DNA of 9,712 nt from contig JAEENF010000074.1 in NCBI GenBank assembly GCA_016283605.1, forward strand, positions 1 through 9,712, written 5' to 3'. The first letter of the stretch is position 1; every line of letters starts with the position of its first letter. Below are positions 1 through 5,321 of the stretch, piece by piece. A program made the position numbers and the translations under genes. The notes beneath the pieces were generated by a model. It was not told the DNA's origin. It ran no database searches and saw nothing but the letters and a program-made list of their open reading frames with translations. This DNA is from Prevotella sp. (GTDB taxonomy: Bacteria; Bacteroidota; Bacteroidia; Bacteroidales; Bacteroidaceae).

Positions 1-45
1 CATTATGCTGTACATTGTCAGTTTCTTTGTTCTTTTCATTGCCAT
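1..45 (-). CDS. Possible 5' end of a gene leaving the window on the left
   Basis: On the minus strand an ATG at 45 opens a stop-free frame to base 1, giving a short N-terminus MAMKRTKKLTMYSIM; a second ATG at 39 would give MKRTKKL. A short basic start followed by more hydrophobic residues would suit a secreted or membrane protein. It would lie 71 bp downstream of the histidine kinase on the same strand and could share its transcript. Only 15 codons are visible, there is no clear ribosome binding site and no matching promoter, so chance is a real alternative. No function can be assigned. Confidence 0.25.
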   Translation of the reverse strand, partial: MAMKRTKKLTMYSIM

Positions 46-116
46 ACCGTTTTAAATGTTTCTATCCGTTTGACGGAACAAAACACGGAATAGTTGCACC
101 GGTCTATGATTTTTTT

Positions 117-1355
117 TCAGGTGATGGGTAGTCTGACCCAGAATGTGGAGCCCTCACCAACCTCCGACTCCACCCCGACAGTACCTCCCAGATGAGTGAC
201 GTGAGACTGTACGACCGAGAGTCCCAGACCCGTTCCCGGAATATATTCATCAACCTTCACGAAACGTTCGAAGATCCGCTTCTGGTCGTGTTGGGCAATA
301 CCCTTTCCAGTATCCCTCACCCAGAGCAGCAAGTGTTCGGGTTCGACATTATAACCAACCGTGATGGAGCCTTGTAACGTAAATTTCACCGCGTTCTCCA
401 CCAGTTTTTCCAGGACCTCCGTCAGCACGTCACGATCGGTATGGATCATCATCTGTTCCTGTTCGAACTCACACTTCATCTCCACATCTGTGGTCTCCTG
501 GAATTTCGTCACCATCAGTAGCAGCAGCTCATGGATATCGACTGCAGAGATGGTCAGACTACGTGCACCAGCCTCAATCTCCGACATGCTGACCAGACCA
601 TTGATGATGCCCAGGAGCTTATGGTTGTTATTCTGGATCTCGGTGATGAGTTGTGTTCGGTCTTCTTCGCTCTGCACCACCGGCAGGAGGTCAGCGAAAC
701 CGATGATGGCATTCAACGGTGTACGGATCTCATGACCGATATTCGCCAGGAACGCTGTCTTCAGACGGTCACTCTCCTCAGCCCTGTTTCTCGCGAGGAT
801 CAGGTCGTTCTCCATCTCCTTCTGGTCATCGACACGCATCGAGGCACCCACAATCTTACTGGGCATACCATCCTCACGACGTTCTCCTACTGTGGCATAG
901 CTCTCTTCCCAATACGACTTTCCCGGTTGGGTGGAGATGACCTGATACTGTTGATGGAACACGTCAGTACGTCCCGTACAGAGGTCGTCGAGGGCTCTCT
1001 GGATTCGTTTGCGGTCCTGGAAGACCAGATGTTGCACCCAGTCGTCAATATTGGTATTGGCATCGGGGGTATAAGTGCCAAGACTCTCACGGTAGTCATT
1101 GTCGAAAGACAGTGTACGCATCACGGGGTCGAGATGCCATGAGGCCAACTTCATGGCCTTCAGGATAAACTCGTACTCGACATGATTTTTCGAATGTTCC
1201 TCAATCTCCTGAATTTCTTTTTTCAGGCGTACGCCTTGTCTTTTCAGACGGTAGATCATATAACACAGCACCAAAAAGAATATGCCGCCCAATATCCAGA
1301 ACAATTGGACGAACCCCATGAGGCTTGATATGGCTGCTGACGTTATTTCTGTCAT
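117..1355 (-). CDS. Membrane-anchored PAS-type sensor histidine kinase
   Basis: Predicted two-component sensor kinase of 412 aa, expected to autophosphorylate on His and pass phosphate to a response regulator not seen here. A very short N-terminus precedes one membrane helix (about residues 12-36) and a linker helix, so there is essentially no periplasmic sensor. Residues about 62-180 resemble a PAS_3-type cytoplasmic sensory fold. The HisKA H-box follows (NIGHEIRTPLN, His208), then the ATPase domain: N box with Asn321 (ENAVKFT), G1 box DTGKGI at 348-353, F box FERF at 362-365, and G2 box GTGLGL at 374-379. There is no receiver domain, so it is not a hybrid kinase. I chose the ATG at 1355 because the upstream extension to 1694 reads through the divergent promoter region and into the neighbouring methyltransferase gene, and because a -7 element sits just before it. 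Ligand and partner are unknown. Confidence 0.9.
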   Translation of the reverse strand: MTEITSAAISSLMGFVQLFWILGGIFFLVLCYMIYRLKRQGVRLKKEIQEIEEHSKNHVEYEFILKAMKLASWHLDPVMRTLSFDNDYRESLGTYTPDANTNIDDWVQHLVFQDRKRIQRALDDLCTGRTDVFHQQYQVISTQPGKSYWEESYATVGERREDGMPSKIVGASMRVDDQKEMENDLILARNRAEESDRLKTAFLANIGHEIRTPLNAIIGFADLLPVVQSEEDRTQLITEIQNNNHKLLGIINGLVSMSEIEAGARSLTISAVDIHELLLLMVTKFQETTDVEMKCEFEQEQMMIHTDRDVLTEVLEKLVENAVKFTLQGSITVGYNVEPEHLLLWVRDTGKGIAQHDQKRIFERFVKVDEYIPGTGLGLSVVQSHVTHLGGTVGVESEVGEGSTFWVRLPIT

Positions 1356-1375
1356 AAACCCGATAATAGACGTGG

Positions 1376-1406
1376 CAAAATTAAGAAAAAAAATCCGAAT
1401 AACATT
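1376..1406 (-). promoter_or_regulatory. Bacteroidales-type promoter for the histidine kinase
   Basis: On the minus strand TAATTTTG (1383 down to 1376) matches the Bacteroidota -7 consensus TAnnTTTG exactly. A weak -33-like AATG (1406-1403) lies 19 bp upstream. Transcription would begin near 1370, leaving a leader of about 15 nt before the ATG at 1355. The -7 match is good and the -33 match poor. Confidence 0.5.
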
Positions 1407-1432
1407 AAATTGGTGCTTTTTTTTGTGTTTTA

Positions 1433-1464
1433 TTTGTTTTTTTGCCCAACTTACATTACCTTTG
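1433..1464 (+). promoter_or_regulatory. Bacteroidales-type promoter for the methyltransferase-peptidase operon
   Basis: TTTG at 1433-1436 and TACCTTTG at 1457-1464 match the Bacteroidota sigma-ABfr consensus (TTTG, 19-21 bp spacer, TAnnTTTG) with a 20 bp spacer. The predicted start near 1470 gives a leader of about 16 nt before the ATG at 1486. It lies back to back with the kinase promoter in a 130 bp, T-rich divergent region. Confidence 0.7.
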
Positions 1465-1485
1465 CACACTGTAAACGGCAAAATA

Positions 1486-2973
1486 ATGGAACAAAACTTT
1501 GAACTCATCGCCAAAACGTTCATGGGACTGGAACCTGTGCTGGCGAAAGAACTGACCCAATTAGGGGCAAATGACATACAAATAGGTAGACGAATGGTTT
1601 CGTTTACAGGTAACAAAGAGCTGATGTACCGTGCGAATTTCCAACTGCACACCGCCATCCGAATCTTAAAGCCCATCCGCCATTTCAAAGCCAAGAGTGC
1701 GGATGATGTCTACGAGGAAATCAAGAAAATAGACTGGACAGACTACTTGGGATCAGAGAAGACCTTTGCCGTCGATGCGGTGGTCTTCTCCGAGGAGTTC
1801 CGTCATTCCAAGTTCGTTTCATACAAGGTGAAGGATGCCATCGTGGACCAGTTCCGCGAGAAGACCGGCAAGCGTCCGAACATCTCCATCGCCAATCCAG
1901 ACATCCGTCTGCATATCCATATCGCAGAAGACCAGTGTACGCTGTGTCTCGACTCCAGTGGAGAGTCGCTGCATCGCAGGGGCTACCGTCAGGAGAGTGT
2001 CGAGGCCCCGTTGAACGAGGTGTTGGCAGCAGGTATGATCCTGATGTCAGGTTGGCAGGGCGACACGGACTTCATCGACCCGATGTGTGGTTCCGGTACA
2101 CTGCTCATTGAGGCCGCCCTGATTGCCAAGAACATGGCCCCGGGACTGTTTCGCAAGGAATATGCCTTTGAAAAGTGGCCGGACTTCGATGCAGACCTCT
2201 TCGACGAGATCTACAATGACGACAGTCAGGAACGGGAGTTCAAGTACCATCTCTATGGCTATGATATCGACATGAAGGCCGTGAACACGGCCCGTATGAA
2301 TGTGAAGGCCGCAGGTCTCTCTGCTGACATCACCATCGAGCAACAGGACTTCAAGGACTTCACGCAACCCCAGAACAAGAGTATCATCATCACCAATCCC
2401 CCCTACGGAGAACGTATCTCCACCCCCGACCTCTTGGGAACCTATCGGATGATCGGTGAACGGTTGAAGCACCAGTTCAAGGGCAATGACGCCTGGATCC
2501 TCTCCTACCGTGAGGAGTGTTTCGAGCAGATTGGTCTGAAACCCAGCATCAAGATACCACTGTACAATGGGTCGTTGGAGTGTGAGTTCCGCAGATACCA
2601 GATGTTCGACGGTAAGCTGAAGGATTTCCGTCATGAGGGTGGTATCGTGAAGACCGACGAGGAGAAACGTCAGATGGCCCAGAAACACCGTTTCAAGAAA
2701 GAGCGGGAGTTCAAGCAGCGTCTCGAAGAGACCGAACAGAACGAAGAGGCCGACATCCGGAGTTTCACCTTCCATCGTCACGATCTGGAACAGAAAGACC
2801 GTAAGGACCGGACTTTCCGGAGAAACCGTGACGAGCGTGATGACCGTCGTGGAGGAAAGGGTGGAAAGAAGGAAAAAGGCGGACGTTTCGACCGTGGTGA
2901 CAGGAAGACGGACAAAGCCGCAAGAAAGTTTGAGAAAAGCAAAAGGAGGTTTAACGATGAGGACGACAATTAA
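1486..2973 (+). CDS. THUMP-domain class I SAM-dependent RNA methyltransferase (RlmL/YpsC-like) with charged tail
   Basis: Predicted cytoplasmic 23S rRNA guanine-N2 methyltransferase, 495 aa. Residues 1-55 resemble the N-terminal ferredoxin-like domain (FELIAKTFMGLEPVLAKEL) and about 56-160 the THUMP RNA-binding domain. The Rossmann methyltransferase of the UPF0020 family follows, with the SAM-binding DPMCGSGT at 198-205 and the catalytic NPPYGER at 304-310, the Asn-Pro-Pro-Tyr signature of N-methylating enzymes acting on a base amino group. The catalytic core ends near 380. Residues 385-495 form a Lys/Arg/Asp/Glu-rich, Gly-Arg-containing tail that looks disordered and is beyond the usual length of about 380 aa. 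The ATG at 1486 is preferred over the ATG at 1282 because the promoter lies between them and the family start fits. By family analogy the target would be like G2445 (RlmL), but the exact nucleotide is inferred. The last 17 bp overlap the peptidase gene. Confidence 0.9.
   Translation: MEQNFELIAKTFMGLEPVLAKELTQLGANDIQIGRRMVSFTGNKELMYRANFQLHTAIRILKPIRHFKAKSADDVYEEIKKIDWTDYLGSEKTFAVDAVVFSEEFRHSKFVSYKVKDAIVDQFREKTGKRPNISIANPDIRLHIHIAEDQCTLCLDSSGESLHRRGYRQESVEAPLNEVLAAGMILMSGWQGDTDFIDPMCGSGTLLIEAALIAKNMAPGLFRKEYAFEKWPDFDADLFDEIYNDDSQEREFKYHLYGYDIDMKAVNTARMNVKAAGLSADITIEQQDFKDFTQPQNKSIIITNPPYGERISTPDLLGTYRMIGERLKHQFKGNDAWILSYREECFEQIGLKPSIKIPLYNGSLECEFRRYQMFDGKLKDFRHEGGIVKTDEEKRQMAQKHRFKKEREFKQRLEETEQNEEADIRSFTFHRHDLEQKDRKDRTFRRNRDERDDRRGGKGGKKEKGGRFDRGDRKTDKAARKFEKSKRRFNDEDDN
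2942..2959 (+). promoter_or_regulatory. Strong Shine-Dalgarno for the peptidase, inside the end of the methyltransferase gene
   Basis: AAAGGAGGT at 2942-2950 lies 7 nt before the ATG at 2957. It is close to a perfect anti-SD complement, unusual for Bacteroidota, where starts often lack one. It fixes the peptidase start and lies within codons for the Lys/Arg-rich tail of the upstream protein, so the two genes are likely translated from one message. Confidence 0.8.
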
Positions 2974-5167
2974 ATACCTACTGTTTTCACTCTTCACTAT
3001 TCACTGTTCACTTCTCACTTCCCCTGTGTCTGCACAAGAAAAATTCTTCACCCTCGAGGACCTGAATTTCGGTGGTACGAACTATCACAGCTTCCAGCCG
3101 AAGAACCTCTGGTTGACATGGTGGGGCGACCAGTTGATACAGACCGATGTGGAGGAGTGTTACACCATCGATGCCAAAACCGGTAAGAAGGAAAAGCTCT
3201 TCACCCTCGACGAGATCAACCAGTGGGCAGGCAGTGACGACGAGAGATATGTGCGTCACCTGATGAATGCCTCTTTCCCCTACCCTGACCAACCTCTCGT
3301 TCAGGTGGGTAACAGAAGGGCGGTGATCCTCGTGGACTTCAAACAGAAGAAGATCGTCTGGCAGGACAGTATCGCTGGACAGACGGCTAATGACTGGAAC
3401 AGCGTCTCGAAGGCTACAGCATATGTGGAAGGAGATCAGCTCTTTGTGGTCGATGCCAACGAACAGAAGCACCAGCTCTCCACCGATGGCTCGCGTGAGA
3501 TTGTCTATGGACAGAGTGTTCACCGTAATGAGTTTGGCATTGAAAAAGGCACGTTCTGGAGTCCTGACGGACAACGGCTGGCCTTCTACCGCATGGACCA
3601 GAGTATGGTGACCGACTATCCGCAGGTGGATATCTTCCCCCGCAGTGCCTCTTATGAGCCTGACAAATACCCGATGGCGGGGATGACCTCGCACAAGGTG
3701 ACGGTAGGTGTCTATGACCTCCAGAGTGATAAGACCGTCTATCTGCAGGCAGGTGATCCTACCGACCGTTATTTCACGAATATCGCATGGAGTCCGGACA
3801 GCAAGACCATCTATATGTTCGAACTGAACCGTGGTCAGAACGATTGTCGCCTGGTATCGTATGATGCGGCTTCTGGCGCTAAGATCGCTGTAATCGGTTC
3901 ACCGCTTGCTACCGGAGGGACGCAAGAACTCTATCGCGAGACCTCGGACAAATACGTAGAACCCCTCCATCCCATCCAGTTCCTGCCGTGGGATGAGACC
4001 AAGTTCATCATGCAGAGTCAGAAGGACGGGTATAACCACCTCTATCTGTTTGACAAGAGTGGTAAGGAACTCAGACAGATCACCAAGGGTCCGTGGGTGG
4101 TGATGGATGTGCTGGGCTTCAACAAAAAACAGAAGACCATCATCATCAAGGCCAATAAGGAACACCCCCTGCATCACCGGTTGTATAGTGTCAACATGAA
4201 GGGAGAGATCCGACAACTGGAGACGGTAGATGGGGTACACAGTGGTGTGTTATCACCCTCAGGCAACTACCTCATCGACAGGTTCTCGACACCTACCAGA
4301 CCCCGTGTCATCGATGTCGTGGATCTGACGAAGAAGAATCCTGTTCATACGAATCTGCTCGAAGCTGAAGACCCCTGGACAGGTTACGAGCAACCCATCT
4401 TCGAGTGTGGCAGTCTCAAGGCTGCTGATGGCGTCACAGACCTCTATTACAGGATGGTGAAACCCTATAACTTCGATCCGCAGAAGAAATACCCCACAGT
4501 GGTCTATGTCTATGGTGGTCCTCACGCCAACAATGTGCAGGCCTCCTGGCACTGGGCTTCCCGTCCTTGGGAGACCTATATGTCACAGAAGGGCTATATC
4601 GTCTTTATCCTCGACAATCGCGGTAGTCAGTATCGTGGACGTGACTTTGAACAAGCCACCTTCCACCAACTGGGACAGATCGAGATGCAGGATCAGATGA
4701 AGGGCGTGGAGTATCTGAAGAGTCTGCCCTATGTCGATATGAACCGACTGGGTGTTCACGGCTGGAGCTTTGGCGGATTTATGACCATCTCACTGATGAC
4801 CAACTATCCCGACGTCTTCAAGGTCGGTGTGGCCGGAGGACCGGTCATCGACTGGAAATGGTACGAGGTGATGTATGGCGAGCGTTATATGGGAACACCG
4901 GAAAACAATCCCGAGGGCTATGCCAAGAGCAGCCTCATCGACAAGGCCAAGAACCTGAAAGGCAAGTTGCAGATTATCACAGGTTACAACGACAACACCG
5001 TGGTGCCTCAGCATTGTCTCTCGTTCCTCGATGCCTGTATCAAGGCTGGTACGCAACCGGATTTCTTTGCCTATCCTGGTGAGGAGCATAATATGCGTGG
5101 TCATGCCTCAGTGCATCTGCATGAACGCATCACGCAGTACTTCGACGATTACCTCAAGATAAAATAA
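2957..5167 (+). CDS. Secreted dipeptidyl peptidase IV-like serine peptidase (family S9B)
   Basis: Predicted prolyl dipeptidyl peptidase of 736 aa, exported to the periplasm or cell surface, releasing X-Pro or X-Ala dipeptides from peptide N-termini. A signal peptide occupies residues 1-26 (likely cut at VSA|QE, with no lipobox Cys). A beta-propeller of the DPPIV_N type covers about 90-440; its GTFWSPDG and FYRMDQSMV segments are typical of Bacteroidota members. The alpha/beta-hydrolase domain covers about 510-736, with Ser604 in GWSFGG, Asp679 in GYNDN and His711 in EEHNM as the catalytic triad; ERYMGTPE resembles the substrate-pocket segment of DPP4. A canonical DWxxEEE dipeptidase motif is not evident: the matching place reads HRNEFGIEKG with Glu192, so dipeptidyl specificity is inferred. 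The start at 2957 is supported by the SD and signal peptide. The signal-peptide core is encoded by a TTCACT heptad array. Confidence 0.9.
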   Translation: MRTTIKYLLFSLFTIHCSLLTSPVSAQEKFFTLEDLNFGGTNYHSFQPKNLWLTWWGDQLIQTDVEECYTIDAKTGKKEKLFTLDEINQWAGSDDERYVRHLMNASFPYPDQPLVQVGNRRAVILVDFKQKKIVWQDSIAGQTANDWNSVSKATAYVEGDQLFVVDANEQKHQLSTDGSREIVYGQSVHRNEFGIEKGTFWSPDGQRLAFYRMDQSMVTDYPQVDIFPRSASYEPDKYPMAGMTSHKVTVGVYDLQSDKTVYLQAGDPTDRYFTNIAWSPDSKTIYMFELNRGQNDCRLVSYDAASGAKIAVIGSPLATGGTQELYRETSDKYVEPLHPIQFLPWDETKFIMQSQKDGYNHLYLFDKSGKELRQITKGPWVVMDVLGFNKKQKTIIIKANKEHPLHHRLYSVNMKGEIRQLETVDGVHSGVLSPSGNYLIDRFSTPTRPRVIDVVDLTKKNPVHTNLLEAEDPWTGYEQPIFECGSLKAADGVTDLYYRMVKPYNFDPQKKYPTVVYVYGGPHANNVQASWHWASRPWETYMSQKGYIVFILDNRGSQYRGRDFEQATFHQLGQIEMQDQMKGVEYLKSLPYVDMNRLGVHGWSFGGFMTISLMTNYPDVFKVGVAGGPVIDWKWYEVMYGERYMGTPENNPEGYAKSSLIDKAKNLKGKLQIITGYNDNTVVPQHCLSFLDACIKAGTQPDFFAYPGEEHNMRGHASVHLHERITQYFDDYLKIK
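2986..3019 (+). repeat. TTCACTn heptad array inside the peptidase signal-peptide codons
   Basis: Four TTCACT units begin at 2986, 2993, 3000 and 3007, followed by a diverged CTCACT at 3014, all with period 7 and one variable base per unit. The same unit recurs at 8038-8064. Because 7 is not a multiple of 3, successive units are read in different frames, giving FSLFTIHCSLLTS (residues 10-22), the hydrophobic core of the signal peptide. Confidence 0.9.
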
Positions 5168-5213
5168 TAAACGACAACATAGACAACTATGACAACAAAG
5201 ACAACATTTAAAA

Positions 5214-5228
5214 GTGACAAGCTGTCAC
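5214..5228 (+). other. Hairpin 1 of the intergenic element
   Basis: GTGACA (5214-5219) and TGTCAC (5223-5228) form a perfect 6-bp stem with an AGC triloop, three bases before the second hairpin. Confidence 0.7.
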
Positions 5229-5231
5229 CTG

Positions 5232-5248
5232 AGTCAGCTATGCTGACT
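5232..5248 (+). other. Hairpin 2 of the intergenic element
   Basis: AGTCAGC (5232-5238) and GCTGACT (5242-5248) form a perfect 7-bp stem with a TAT triloop. Six A residues follow on the plus strand, so it is not a classical rho-independent terminator in the direction of transcription. Confidence 0.75.
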
Positions 5249-5270
5249 AAAAAAGTTGTCCAAGTTGTCT

Positions 5271-5305
5271 AAGTTGTAGTCAAAAATAAGTTGTAGTCAA
5301 AAAAT
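5271..5305 (+). repeat. Direct repeat of about 17 bp upstream of purD
   Basis: AAGTTGTAGTCAAAAAT (5271-5287) is followed at once by a second copy with one extra A (5288-5305). It extends the GTTGT motif of the preceding period-9 array and looks like a recent local duplication. Confidence 0.75.
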
Positions 5306-5317
5306 AGAAATGTTCTA
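5305..5317 (+). promoter_or_regulatory. Inverted repeat and AUG-UUC-UAA mini-ORF just before purD
   Basis: TAGAA-ATG-TTCTA is a perfect 5-bp inverted repeat with a 3-base spacer, ending 4 nt before the purD ATG. The spacer ATG with the next six bases reads ATG TTC TAA, a two-codon frame. It could influence initiation or be a chance feature of AT-rich sequence. No SD or clear TAnnTTTG promoter was found for purD. Confidence 0.35.
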
Positions 5318-5321
5318 AAAT

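Larger units (their letters stand above)
5173..5298 (+). repeat. Period-9 inverted repeat element enclosing two hairpins
   Basis: GACAAC occurs four times at exact 9-base spacing (5173, 5182, 5191, 5200). After two perfect hairpins (5214-5228 and 5232-5248) the reverse-complementary GTTGTC/GTTGTA occurs at 5255, 5264 and 5273, again with period 9, and once more at 5290. The arms can pair as 6-bp stems separated by 3x3 internal loops, closing a multibranch structure around the hairpins. It fills most of the gap between the peptidase and purD. It has no ORF and no U-tract suited to an intrinsic terminator. It may be a REP/BIME-like non-coding repeat or a transcript-end or processing structure; which is unknown. 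Confidence 0.8.

Noticed and set aside
46..116. Terminator downstream of the histidine kinase
   Set aside because: Only a 5-bp TCCGT/ACGGA hairpin (about 65-77) is present, without a following T-run on the minus strand.
531..1142. 203-aa plus-strand ORF opposite the histidine kinase
   Set aside because: It is antisense to a kinase with all catalytic boxes intact, has no promoter or RBS, and its product shows no recognisable motif.
1282..1485. Upstream extension of the methyltransferase by 68 residues
   Set aside because: It crosses the predicted promoter and part of the kinase coding sequence; the recognised family start is at 1486.
1356..1694. Upstream extension of the histidine kinase by 113 residues
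   Set aside because: It would read through the divergent promoters and 209 bp of the methyltransferase gene; the family-like membrane helix starts just after the ATG at 1355.
2047..2997. 316-aa minus-strand ORF opposite the methyltransferase
   Set aside because: Antisense shadow caused by codon bias; the Leu/Val-rich translation shows no domain and the opposite strand encodes conserved motifs throughout.
5232..5256. Rho-independent terminator after the peptidase
   Set aside because: The 7-bp hairpin is followed by A residues on the plus strand; on the minus strand it is followed by a mixed sequence, not T, so neither direction fits.
5173..5281. tRNA-like cloverleaf
   Set aside because: Two hairpins inside an outer stem resemble a cloverleaf, but there is no third arm, no T-loop consensus (TTCRA), no anticodon-loop geometry and no 3' acceptor pairing of 7 bp.
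5173..5298. CRISPR-like array
   Set aside because: The repeated cores are only 6 bases at 9-base spacing with no unique spacers of 25-40 bp, and the second half is inverted; no cas gene is present.
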